Assembly: GCF_034087045.1 (NCBI RefSeq)
Contig: NZ_CP139247.1
Span: 3,808,001 to 3,872,000, forward strand
Reading direction: 5' to 3'
DNA: 64,000 nucleotides
DNA from: Chitinophaga sancti
GTDB taxonomy: Bacteria > Bacteroidota > Bacteroidia > Chitinophagales > Chitinophagaceae
Shown here one piece after another: positions 45,401-53,704 of the stretch (its first letter is position 1; every line of letters begins with the position of its first letter). The notes under the pieces were generated by a model. That model was not told the DNA's origin. It made no database searches and saw only the letters and a program-made list of their open reading frames with translations. A program made the translations under genes and the position numbers.

Positions 45401-47073
45401 CATGTATCATCGATATCTTCTGTCGTACGCCAGCTTTGTGCACCTACTGAAGGTCCCCATTCCCATACACGTTTCATTCCGTATTGGCAGAGATTGTACA
45501 CAATATCCCTGTTTTGCGACGCCAATGCCTGTTGCATGATTTTGAACGGATAGATATAAGCTGCCTGCGACGTATCTGTTTGTACATAACTACACCAGTC
45601 ATATTTTAAATAATCGACTCCCCATGCATCATAGGCATTTGCATCGGCTAATTCATGTTGATATGAACCCAGATAACCACCACAGGTCAGTGGGCCGGGG
45701 GAGGAGTAGATACCGAATTTCAAGCCTTGATTGTGTAGCCAGTCACCGAGTCCTTTCATATCTCCAAACTTTTCATTGGGTGATAGACTCCCATCTGTAT
45801 TACGTGTTGCTGCCTGCCAGCCATCGTCAATGTTGATATAAGACCAGCCATGATCTGCGAGGCCTTTGTCAATCAATGCCTGTGCAGCGCTTTTTACTTT
45901 GTCTTCGCTTACGCTCAGGCCCCAGCAGTTCCAGCTATTCCAGCCCATGGGAGGTGTGAGTTGTAAAAGAGAATCGACTTTTACCAGGATGGTTTTTGAA
46001 GTAGTGCCATGGGAATTGGATACCTGTATTTGAATAGGGTAGTGGCCAACACCAGCAATGGATCCTTTTATGATGGCGCCTTCCTGCGAAAGACCGGAGG
46101 GTAATCCTGTTACTTTATAAGTTAAAGGTGTGGCGCCTGTAGCTGCGATACGGAATAATATAGGATGACCCGGACGTGCACCTAATACTAACGCATTATT
46201 AATTCTCGGGAATGCACCTGGCGGCGGTGTTTGCATGTAAGGGACTTTTATCTGTCCTTGCGTGGTTAGATTTGTGCCCGATTCTTTGAATGTGTATTTA
46301 AATACAATGCCATCTTTCTGAGGTGCATCAACTGGGAAGGTTTTTTCTTCGAGGGGAGCAAGACTTGTTGGAATAGCAGCATGTTTGATCTCCCGGCCCT
46401 CATCTAAAACTGAATAACTAAATGTCCCTTCTATTCGCAGGCCATAGTTATTCTTTATCTTACCCAAACTTACATTGATCCCATCCACCTTCTCCAACAT
46501 ATCTACAAACGGCTGTCCCATAAATATTCCTCCTGTGCCACCGCCATCATACACCCGCACCGCTATCACATTCTCCTTATCCCATTTGATAGCCGGATGA
46601 TCAGCCGCTAAGTGATACGACCGCACATTCGGCCATTTACTTACATACCCACCTTTATCCTCCGGCGTAGTGCCTGTTTTACCAATTAATACACCATTCA
46701 AATACGTAGCATCCACATCATTCACATGCGCAAGAAATATCCGTAAGCTGTCTTTCCAATGCCCGCTCTTGTGTAACCGAACATGAAACCGGTACCACGC
46801 ATATCCATGGTAATCAGGATAGCCTTGTTCCTGCCAAACCTTACCTGGGACAATAGTCCCCCATGAACGATCATCAAACGACGAAGAAGCCCATACAGCA
46901 GTATCACCGGTTTTAAATTTTGCAGCAGACAATACCACTGCTCCGGGATGCTGTGCAAAAGCAACAGAAGAAATAAGTGGGAAAAGGATGATCAGAACAG
47001 GTGTCAGATATCGTTGGATATTGCAATTTAAGTAAGCCTGCCTGTTAAGAAGATGCTTCAAATATCTGGTCAT
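42466..47073 (-). CDS. GH27-GH51 fusion glycosidase, secreted
   Basis: This 1535-residue enzyme has a signal peptide (1-41) and then a galactose-binding-like beta-sandwich (about 45-195, AWYRFHVRLHK...GTGGIFMGQP). A putative Ig-like domain follows at about 285-367. The GH27 barrel and sandwich run from about 372 to 735 (PPMGWNSWNCWG, nucleophile D492 in LKYDWC, acid/base D553 in TEDIDDTW). The GH51 module is at about 745-1535 (GIFFEEISHAGEGGLYAE, acid/base E1109 in EVGNEQ, nucleophile E1190 in YVGEYATN), with a CBM-like insert near 850-955 and a laminin-G-like beta domain near 1260-1420. It probably removes alpha-galactose or beta-arabinopyranose and alpha-L-arabinofuranose from plant arabinogalactan. 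Confidence 0.92.
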   Translation of the reverse strand: MTRYLKHLLNRQAYLNCNIQRYLTPVLIILFPLISSVAFAQHPGAVVLSAAKFKTGDTAVWASSSFDDRSWGTIVPGKVWQEQGYPDYHGYAWYRFHVRLHKSGHWKDSLRIFLAHVNDVDATYLNGVLIGKTGTTPEDKGGYVSKWPNVRSYHLAADHPAIKWDKENVIAVRVYDGGGTGGIFMGQPFVDMLEKVDGINVSLGKIKNNYGLRIEGTFSYSVLDEGREIKHAAIPTSLAPLEEKTFPVDAPQKDGIVFKYTFKESGTNLTTQGQIKVPYMQTPPPGAFPRINNALVLGARPGHPILFRIAATGATPLTYKVTGLPSGLSQEGAIIKGSIAGVGHYPIQIQVSNSHGTTSKTILVKVDSLLQLTPPMGWNSWNCWGLSVSEDKVKSAAQALIDKGLADHGWSYINIDDGWQAATRNTDGSLSPNEKFGDMKGLGDWLHNQGLKFGIYSSPGPLTCGGYLGSYQHELADANAYDAWGVDYLKYDWCSYVQTDTSQAAYIYPFKIMQQALASQNRDIVYNLCQYGMKRVWEWGPSVGAQSWRTTEDIDDTWESLYNIGFSQGPLASYAGPGKWNDPDMMIVGQVGWGESLHPSRLTPDEQYTHVSLWSLLSAPLLIGCDIRKLDSFTLNLLTNDEVIAIDQDTLGKQAIRVKVNIWVKELSDGSKAIGIFNLDTVYRDITLSFKDVGLPSKVLLHNVWRQRDERFCTDSFHTRIPPHGVKLLKAIPVIQSTIEIKSVRSKDTIPSTLHGIFFEEISHAGEGGLYAEMIQNRGFEESRIPAGTKLVNGMLEAPPTAWKMEWPYKNDWPAWSVKRDSHDDKLVSGTDSKLISPNVSLTVDHPLSAATPHSLKLQGPATLINEGFWGIAVKAGESYQLSFYLRGYKGTVTAGISSHDHIIASHQFDIAANDDWQKYECVLVPDSTVDKAKFVLNFGSKGTAYVDFVSLFPINTFHNRPNGLRNDIATLIDSLHPSFVRWPGGCFVEGITIESAPNWKNTIGKLENRPGTFSPWGYWSSDGFGYHEYLQFCEDIHADALFVFNAGTSCEYRSGTSVPDSLLQPYIQDALDAIEYATGPVTSKWGALRASNGHPAPFPLKYVEVGNEQHGPVYAKRYNRFYDAIHAKYPNITILASMGIGDVNRHTLDSMQHVQRVDEHAYKDAYWSMRNFDHFDKYKRGDWDMYVGEYATNAGVGTGNMQAAISDAIYVLSMEKNADLVKMSSYAPLLVNENDVDWPVNLIHFDAANSYARISYYAIKLLADNKADFNLPTSVTVAADNDAPLYSGGIGAGTWDTEAEFKDIKVNGQAFELSEWSFPRGTWKVTDSSIAQTAEGAQQLAVLKNHAFDSYTLTLKARKTGGVNAFMIPFAVLDSNTYLRAHIGSWWNSHCVFESVTNGYDVAGISDQKKMTPLETGRWYDVKLDVGKDTVKCFLNDTLIMQYIPPQKFYSIAGKAKNGDVIVKAVNGYASSVMADIKLETAGKHVLLISSLSAPANAENSMEAPLEYVPETVVGDSLRVVLKPNSVNVIRILH

Positions 47074-47159
47074 ATTGCAATATACCTCCTCATACCTTTT
47101 GTCAGTTTACACATTTTGCCGTATCTTGCGCAGATTTTAGTAAATTAAATTATAACCCC

Positions 47160-47681
47160 ATGCCTTACATTATGGTAGACATCGAGAGCGATGGCCCTAT
47201 ACCCGGAGATTTTTCCATGATTTCATTTGGTGCCGTGCTCGTAAACGAAAAATTAGATCAGACCTTTTATGGTCAGCTAGCTCCTATCTCTGAAAAGTAT
47301 ATTCCTGAAGCACTCGCTGTATCTGGTTTTAGCAGGGAAGAAACAATGACTTTTAAAGAACCCAAAATTGTGATGGCGGAATTTAAAACCTGGATTGAAA
47401 CGGTTTGTGGAAAGGATCGTCCTATCCTGATCAGTGATAATAATGGTTTTGATAGTATGTTCATCGCATGGTATTTTCATCATTTTATTGGGACTAATCC
47501 ATTTGGTCATAGTTCGCAGAATTTAGGAAGCCTTTTCAAAGGAATGGAAAAGGATATGTTTAAGAACTTTAAACACCTGCGGGTAACAAAGCATACACAT
47601 CATCCGGTAGAAGATGCAAAAGGAAATGCAGAAGCACTGCTGACAATGAAGAAGGAATTAGGACTGAAAATCAGGTGGTAA
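47160..47681 (+). CDS. DEDD-family 3'-5' exonuclease
   Basis: The 173-residue RNase H-like protein starts MVDIESDGP (D and E of motif I), has a SDNNGFDSMF motif II region and HHPVEDAKGNAEAL as motif III (DEDDh type). It is short and stand-alone, as in the 3'-5' exoribonuclease-like or ExoX-like single-domain proteins. Divergent from the glycosidase gene, with 86 bases between them. The nucleic-acid substrate is not evident. Confidence 0.8.
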   Translation: MPYIMVDIESDGPIPGDFSMISFGAVLVNEKLDQTFYGQLAPISEKYIPEALAVSGFSREETMTFKEPKIVMAEFKTWIETVCGKDRPILISDNNGFDSMFIAWYFHHFIGTNPFGHSSQNLGSLFKGMEKDMFKNFKHLRVTKHTHHPVEDAKGNAEALLTMKKELGLKIRW

Positions 47682-47687
47682 TGGCCT

Positions 47688-47861
47688 TCACGCTAAATTC
47701 CCGCAACTGAACCCACCACTGGTAGTGTAAAATACCGACTTCTGTACATTCGTACCTTTTAATCTGGTGATATAATCAGCTTTCAGTGTTTGCCGCGTTA
47801 CCGTATCAGCGGGTTGGCCATAGATTTTACCTGTCTTCTGGACAATAGCAGGCATAGACAT
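47688..47861 (-). CDS. Possible small ORF (57 aa)
   Basis: A frame with an ATG start reads MSMPAIVQKTGKIYGQPADT to a C-terminal TTSGGFSCGNLA and stop. Codon use resembles the neighbours, and a similar frame length is unlikely in AT-rich filler. The family is unknown. It could be a gene remnant or a small protein. It ends 6 bases from the exonuclease stop. Confidence 0.4.
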   Translation of the reverse strand: MSMPAIVQKTGKIYGQPADTVTRQTLKADYITRLKGTNVQKSVFYTTSGGFSCGNLA

Positions 47862-47973
47862 AAACAATTATTCTTTAATGATGGCATCCAGGTTAAATGG
47901 TTGGGTTTGAACGTAAAAATACGGATTACCCTCGGTTAACAAAAAGTTAATATACTCCCATCTCATTATAGAA

Positions 47974-47981
47974 TAGCTTTG
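47974..47981 (+). promoter_or_regulatory. Candidate -7 element of sigma-factor gene
   Basis: TAGCTTTG matches TAnnTTTG 16 bases upstream of the ATG. No clear -33 element was found. Confidence 0.4.
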
Positions 47982-47997
47982 CACCTACTCAAGTCGT

Positions 47998-48585
47998 ATG
48001 GCAGTGGGACAAAACGATGAAATACAACTTTGGGAGCAGTTTTGCAAGGGGGATAAGCGGGCATTCGACAGTGTGTGGGCTTATTGGTTCCCTATACTAT
48101 TCAAATACTGTAACAGGTTTACCGACGACAAGGGCCTGATCAAAGATGTATTACAGGATTTTTTTATTGAGCTATTTACCAGCCGTTCCCGGCGTAATAA
48201 TGTACAGCATTTAAAGAGCTATCTTATGATTGCTGTACGTCGTAAACTGCTGCGTGTTATCAGCCAGCAGAAAGCCAGGTCCACCGAGGATTTGGGCAAC
48301 GATGAAAGCTACGGCTTTTACCTAGATCTCTCCGCCGATCATCCCATCATTCAACAACAGGAATTGCATAATCGCAAGCAGGTGGTTCAGCACGTTATTA
48401 ATGGGCTAAGCAACCGTCAGCGTGAAGCTATTTATTTGTATTTCTTCGAAAATATCGGTTACGAAAGTATTGCTGAAATCATGTCTATGAAAGAAGTGAA
48501 ATACGCCAGAACCCTCATCTATAGAGCACTTGATGAAATGCGTGATACCATCACGAGAAATAAACAACTCACTGAATTATTGTAG
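47998..48585 (+). CDS. ECF-type RNA polymerase sigma factor
   Basis: The 195-residue protein has sigma-70 region 2 (FDSVWAYWFPILFKYCNRF, LIKDVLQDFFIELF) and region 4 (INGLSNRQREAIYLYFFENIGYESIAEIM, ARTLIYRALDEM). It is of the FecI type of Bacteroidota, activated by a FecR partner. It heads the locus FecR-SusC-SusD. Its last 45 bases are the first unit of the repeat array that separates it from fecR. Confidence 0.93.
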   Translation: MAVGQNDEIQLWEQFCKGDKRAFDSVWAYWFPILFKYCNRFTDDKGLIKDVLQDFFIELFTSRSRRNNVQHLKSYLMIAVRRKLLRVISQQKARSTEDLGNDESYGFYLDLSADHPIIQQQELHNRKQVVQHVINGLSNRQREAIYLYFFENIGYESIAEIMSMKEVKYARTLIYRALDEMRDTITRNKQLTELL

Positions 48586-49230
48586 CCGAGAAATCAATTT
48601 TCAAATTCCTCAGGTATTCAAACCACTTCTTCCCTCTTACTAAGCGCAAGCTTTCAGAGATTAGAATGAGTTGTGATCATGATAAATAAAGAACTCACTA
48701 ATTTGCTGAAATCGAAAAAAAGTTCAAATTTCCTGAGAGTATTCAAATCACTTCCTGCCTCTTACTAAGCGCAAGCTTTCAGAGATTAGAATGAGTTGTG
48801 ATCATGATAAATAAAGAACTCACTAATTTGCTGAAATCGAAAAAAAGTTCAAATTCCTGAAGGTATTCAAACCACTTCCTCCCTCTTACTAAGCGCAAGC
48901 CTTCAGAGATTGGAATGAGTTGTGATCATGATAAATAAAGAACTCACTGAACTGCTGGAATCGAAAAAAAAGTTCAAATTTCCTGAGGGTATTCAAACCA
49001 CTTCCTCCCTCTTATAAATAGCGATCATTCATGTATTAAAAGCATGATACCATCACAAGAAAATGATCATAATTTCTTAACGTATCCAAATCACTTTCTA
49101 TCACTTATTAATACTAATCAGTCAGGAAAAAGATACAAGATACCATCACAAGAAATCAAACAACTATCATCAAAAAAAAACTTAAAATTTCCTGAGGGTA
49201 TTCGATTCACTTCCTCCCTCTTACTAATAA
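48538..49230 (+). repeat. Repeat array derived from the sigma-factor 3' end
   Basis: About six units lie in a row. The first contains the gene end (ACTCACTGAATTATTGTAG). The middle three are tandem units of 124-125 bases (TAAGCGCAAGC recurring at 48641, 48766, 48890). The last two (about 49044 and 49138) again carry GATACCATCACAAGAAA, closest to the gene end. The array fills the whole space up to the FecR start, and an open frame runs from 49044 into fecR. Confidence 0.85.
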
Positions 49231-49232
49231 CA

Positions 49233-50171
49233 ATGGATCAGGAACAATATACAGTAGCGGATCTGATGACCAATCCCTCTTTCAGAGCATGGGCCGATCA
49301 GTCAGATGAAAAAGCCCGCACACATTGGGAACAATGGCTTGCAGCGCACCCGGATCGTCATGATGATGTGAACACCGCTTTCACCTTACTTTCTCTTTTG
49401 AAAGTTAATGAAAACGGACCTTCTCCCGATGATATGCTTGACATGCAGGATAGATTCGATACCGCACTTGGCCGCAGACGCCGTATTATGCTATACCGCT
49501 GGACTGCCGCCGCTGCATCCCTGTTATTACTTATCACTACAGGAATATTATTCAATAACCGTAGCACCACCATTCACACCGGTATCGCTATGACGAAAGA
49601 AGTAAACCTGCCGGATGGTTCTAAAGTATTACTAAATGCCAACTCTACTTTAAAATACAAAGGGCATGAGGTATGGATCGAAGGGGAAGCTTACTTCAGC
49701 GGTGAACACCACGGCCTGAAAGTACATACCGGTGGCATGGATGTAGCCGTTCTCGGTACCGCATTCAACATCTATAATCGAAAACAACATATTGAAGTAT
49801 TACTGGAATCAGGAAAGGTAAATGTAACCGGTGCAGGATGGGCGAAAAACGCCGGCACCCTGAATCTGACTCCCGGTGAAATGATCCACCTCGATGCCAC
49901 CAACAAAATCATGACCCGTATCAATCCAGAGACCTTCACCTCCTGGAAGAACGGCCGTCTGATCTTTAAAAATACACCACTATATAAAGTCGCCGCCATA
50001 CTGGAAGAAAATTACGGTTTTCATGTTCAGTGGAAAAGCACCAGGTTACAAATGGAACGCTTCTCCGGCTCGTGTCCTTTAGACAATACAGACATTCTCC
50101 TGGCAGCTATTCGGTCAGTGTACAATGACCAGTTAATAGTCCAGGCTAATCATACTATTATATTCGAATAA
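49233..50171 (+). CDS. FecR-family anti-sigma factor
   Basis: I chose ATG 49233 (MDQEQYTVADLM) because the longer frame from 49044 is repeat sequence. The 312-residue protein has a cytoplasmic N-terminal sigma-binding part (LMTNPSFRAWADQSDEKARTHWEQWL), one membrane helix at about 89-107, the FecR periplasmic domain (VNLPDGSKVLLNANSTLKYK, GEAYFSGEHHG, VLGTAFNI) and a C-terminal STN-interacting region (LIFKNTPLYKVAAILEENYG). It should hold the sigma factor until the STN domain of the next gene signals. Confidence 0.93.
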   Translation: MDQEQYTVADLMTNPSFRAWADQSDEKARTHWEQWLAAHPDRHDDVNTAFTLLSLLKVNENGPSPDDMLDMQDRFDTALGRRRRIMLYRWTAAAASLLLLITTGILFNNRSTTIHTGIAMTKEVNLPDGSKVLLNANSTLKYKGHEVWIEGEAYFSGEHHGLKVHTGGMDVAVLGTAFNIYNRKQHIEVLLESGKVNVTGAGWAKNAGTLNLTPGEMIHLDATNKIMTRINPETFTSWKNGRLIFKNTPLYKVAAILEENYGFHVQWKSTRLQMERFSGSCPLDNTDILLAAIRSVYNDQLIVQANHTIIFE

Positions 50172-50212
50172 GCTATTATTACTTCGTAAACTAGAAAGCG
50201 CATTAATTTTTT

Positions 50213-53200
50213 ATGAAACGCAAATTGAACAGGTACGTTGTCCTGACTGTCCTCCTATTGCTGGAAGTCTGGCAGGTAAGGGCCCACACTGCTCCGATCG
50301 CCTATAACTATGTAAGTGAAAAGGTCTCGCTGATTACAGCACTCCAGAAAATGGAAGACATTTTTCATGTGAATTTTAACTACAACAGCGCGACTGTCGC
50401 TAACAAATTTGTATACCTTGAACAGTTCCCGCAACAGGGCGCTTTCAATGCCAGCAAGGTAGCACAAGCCCTCCAACCACTGGGCCTTACTATCGTTGAA
50501 CTGGGTCATAAAGACTACGCGATCCAGCGTATTACTACCGCTAATGCGATCACCATTTCCAACGATGATCACAAAGCCACCAACGATGATCACAAAATCA
50601 TCAACGGTACCATCACCAACGATAAAGGCGAACCTGTACCCGGTGCTATCATCACCGATCAAACCACCAACAAATCTGTGATGGCTGATGATCAGGGCCG
50701 CTATACCATCGAAGTAAATGGTCCTACCACTTTATTAGTGCACGCTGTTGGCTTTACCAGCAAGATTGTTAAAGCGGGTACTGCTGCTATGCTGAACATT
50801 CAGCTCATGCCCAATGTAAAGGATCTCTCTGCCGTAGTGGTGACTGCTTTAGGTATCAAACGTGAAGAAAAAGCACTGGGTTATTCTATCGCTACCCTCG
50901 ACGGTTCTAAAGTAAGCACTGTAAAAGATGTGAACATTGTAAACAGCCTCTCCGGCAAAGTGGCAGGTGTGGACATCCGCTCTGCCAGCTCTGACCCCGG
51001 TGGTTCTGTGCTGATCACCATCCGTGGTGCCAGCTCTATCGCTAATAATAACCAGCCTTTGTTCGTGGTGGATGGAGTACCTGTCGCTTCGGCTAACAGA
51101 AGCCCAACCGTTCCTGTAGGCCAGGTGACTGTTGACTACGGTAGCCCTATCTCCGATGTAAGTCCGGACGATATCGCCACCGTTACCGTGCTTAAAGGCG
51201 CCAGCGCTGCAGCTTTGTACGGTAGCCGTGCTGCAAACGGTGTGATCCTCATCACTACCAAAAGCGGGAATGGTAAAAACAAAAAAGGACTGAACGTAAG
51301 CGCAAACTTCAGCGCTATCTATGATAAAGCCTGGCAGTTCCCTGACTTCCAGAGTGAATATGGTGCAGGTGATGCCACAGGGTCTGTAGATCCTGCCAAT
51401 ACCCTGTCTACCGCTTCATGGGGTCCTAAACTGAACACCGGTGCCAAATATATTCAATGGAATAGCCCTACCGATGCCAACGGCGACAAGGTAGCGACCG
51501 ACTGGATCGCTTATCCAAACAGGGTAAAAGATTTCTATGAAACCGGTTCTACCTATACCAGCAACGTAGCCATCACGGGTAGCAACTTCCGCCTCTCTTA
51601 TACAAATTTGCAAAATAAAGGTATCACACCAAATACCGGGCTGCAGCGCAACAACATCAACCTCGCCGCAGGGTATGATCTGAGTCCTAAAATAAAGGTG
51701 ACTACCAATATTGCTTATACGAATAATACCAGTAATAACCGTCCTACTTTCAACAGGGGTAGCTCCAGTTATATCCTGTATACCATGCCGGCAAACATCA
51801 ACTCCGAACTGCTGAAAAATTACTGGCAGAGTGGTGAAGAAGGCCTGCAGCAGTGGTCACAGGATCAGGGTAGTACAGATAACCCTTACTTCGTAGCTTA
51901 TCAGCTGACCAATGCCTACAATCGTCATCACGTAACAGGCAATGTGCAGTTGACCATGGAACTGGCTAAGGGCTTAACATTAATGGGTCGTACAGGTCTC
52001 GACTGGTATACTGAAACCGACGAAAGCAAGCGGGCAGTAAGTGCTGTGCAGAATCCTTATGGTGCCTATTATATCGGTAACCTCTTTGGTAGTGAGCAGA
52101 ACACAGACTTCCTCCTGAACTATAAGAAAAGTCTTCAACACGATTTTGCATTTTTCGTAAGCGTAGGTGCTAACCGCATGGACCAGCATTCTAACACGCA
52201 GTCACAGGCGGCCAGTCAGCTGGTAATGCCAGGAGTATACAACATCTCCAATGCTGCTGCAGGTACTGTTACCAACTCTTCTTACAAGGCTACCAAACGC
52301 ATCAACAGTTTGTATGCTATGGGTGAACTGTCTTACAAGAGTTTTGCATTCCTGGATCTGAGTGCCAGAAATGACTGGTCCAGCGCGCTGCCTGCTAATC
52401 ACAACTCCTACTTTTATCCCTCTGCCTCATTGAGCTTAGTGTTGTCTGATATGTTGAAGATCGAACACGGCGCACTGTCTTATGCCAAAGTGAGACTGAA
52501 CTGGTCTAAGGTGGGTAAGGATACTGATCCTTACAGCCTGTACAACAGCTTTACCTTCAGCTCTCCTGACTGGGGCGATGTGAAGATGGCGACCTTCAGC
52601 ACTACACTGAAAAACAACAACCTGAAGCCTGAAATCGCTACCTCTTATGAGATTGGTACGGATCTGAAATTCTTCAACAACAGGTTAGCGGTAGAAGCTA
52701 CGTGGTATACCACCGATAGCCGTAACCAGATCATCCAGATCCCGACTACCATGGCCAGCGGTTATAGCGCACGCATCATCAACGCCGGTGAAATCCGTAA
52801 CCGTGGCTGGGAAGTAGCAGTACATGGTACGCCGATCTCCGGTAAATTTATCTGGGATATCGGTGCAAACTTTACCCGCAACAGGAACAAAGTGATCGCA
52901 CTGGCGGATGGTATTACTTCTTACCTGCAGGGTTCTGCAGAAGGTATGCAGTACCAGGTACGTGAAGGTCAGTCACTCGGCAATATGTACGGCTACACCT
53001 GGACAACCGTTCCCGATGGTCCTTACAAAGGCAAGGAACTGCTGGACGAAACCGGTCATAGCCAGTATGCAACCGGCCTCGTGAAGATCGGTAACTACAA
53101 TCCCGACTTCTCACTGGGTATCACGAACACCTTTACCTACGGTCACTTTACACTGAATACCCTGATCGATTACCGCCAGGGTGGCCAGTTCTTCTCTTAT

Positions 53201-53686
53201 ATGTTCATGAACCTGTTGTCTGACGGGCGTACTAAAAATACACTGAAAGGCCGTGATACAGAACATGGAGGTCTGAGCTGGAACGATGGTACGACCGACC
53301 GTACAGATGGTATGATCGAAGATGGTTATATCTCAGATGGCAATGGTAACTATGTTAAGAATACCAATGTTACAGATCCTGAAAGTTTCTACGGTGACTA
53401 CTATTGGAAAATGCACGCCCGCAACACCTTCAGTGCAACATATGTAAAGCTGCGCGAAGTGAGCCTGACATACCTGTTCAGCAAGGAGCAGACTGGCAGA
53501 CTGCCGGTCTCTAACCTGAGTGTATCACTGATAGCACGCAACCTGTTTAGCTGGACAGCCGCTGGTAGCGGATATGATCCTGAAACTGCGATGACGATCA
53601 AGAGCGGTAGCATCACCCCTGGTACATCCAGCTGGTCACTGCCTTACACACGTTCTTATGGTGTGAAACTGGGTCTTAATTTTTAA
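50213..53686 (+). CDS. SusC-like TonB-dependent transducer with STN domain
   Basis: The 1157-residue outer-membrane protein has a signal peptide (1-24), a secretin/TonB STN domain (about 33-106, VSLITALQKMEDIFHVNFNY), a CarboxypepD_reg-like domain (about 129-210), the plug (about 220-335: GKVAGVDIRS, PLFVVDGVPV, AALYGSRAANGVILITTKSG) and the barrel. A perfect short duplication (NDDHK twice, about 117-128) lies between STN and the next domain. The STN domain marks it as a FecA-type transducer that relays ligand binding to FecR. It is paired with a SusD. Confidence 0.95.
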   Translation: MKRKLNRYVVLTVLLLLEVWQVRAHTAPIAYNYVSEKVSLITALQKMEDIFHVNFNYNSATVANKFVYLEQFPQQGAFNASKVAQALQPLGLTIVELGHKDYAIQRITTANAITISNDDHKATNDDHKIINGTITNDKGEPVPGAIITDQTTNKSVMADDQGRYTIEVNGPTTLLVHAVGFTSKIVKAGTAAMLNIQLMPNVKDLSAVVVTALGIKREEKALGYSIATLDGSKVSTVKDVNIVNSLSGKVAGVDIRSASSDPGGSVLITIRGASSIANNNQPLFVVDGVPVASANRSPTVPVGQVTVDYGSPISDVSPDDIATVTVLKGASAAALYGSRAANGVILITTKSGNGKNKKGLNVSANFSAIYDKAWQFPDFQSEYGAGDATGSVDPANTLSTASWGPKLNTGAKYIQWNSPTDANGDKVATDWIAYPNRVKDFYETGSTYTSNVAITGSNFRLSYTNLQNKGITPNTGLQRNNINLAAGYDLSPKIKVTTNIAYTNNTSNNRPTFNRGSSSYILYTMPANINSELLKNYWQSGEEGLQQWSQDQGSTDNPYFVAYQLTNAYNRHHVTGNVQLTMELAKGLTLMGRTGLDWYTETDESKRAVSAVQNPYGAYYIGNLFGSEQNTDFLLNYKKSLQHDFAFFVSVGANRMDQHSNTQSQAASQLVMPGVYNISNAAAGTVTNSSYKATKRINSLYAMGELSYKSFAFLDLSARNDWSSALPANHNSYFYPSASLSLVLSDMLKIEHGALSYAKVRLNWSKVGKDTDPYSLYNSFTFSSPDWGDVKMATFSTTLKNNNLKPEIATSYEIGTDLKFFNNRLAVEATWYTTDSRNQIIQIPTTMASGYSARIINAGEIRNRGWEVAVHGTPISGKFIWDIGANFTRNRNKVIALADGITSYLQGSAEGMQYQVREGQSLGNMYGYTWTTVPDGPYKGKELLDETGHSQYATGLVKIGNYNPDFSLGITNTFTYGHFTLNTLIDYRQGGQFFSYMFMNLLSDGRTKNTLKGRDTEHGGLSWNDGTTDRTDGMIEDGYISDGNGNYVKNTNVTDPESFYGDYYWKMHARNTFSATYVKLREVSLTYLFSKEQTGRLPVSNLSVSLIARNLFSWTAAGSGYDPETAMTIKSGSITPGTSSWSLPYTRSYGVKLGLNF

Positions 53687-53704
53687 TATTCATACGACAA
53701 CTAT

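Noticed and set aside
47688..47861. Lasso or RiPP precursor peptide
   Set aside because: No leader-core pattern or processing genes are nearby; kept only as a possible small ORF.
48538..49230. CRISPR-type repeat array
   Set aside because: The 124-bp units are contiguous and derive from the sigma gene end; there are no spacers or cas genes.
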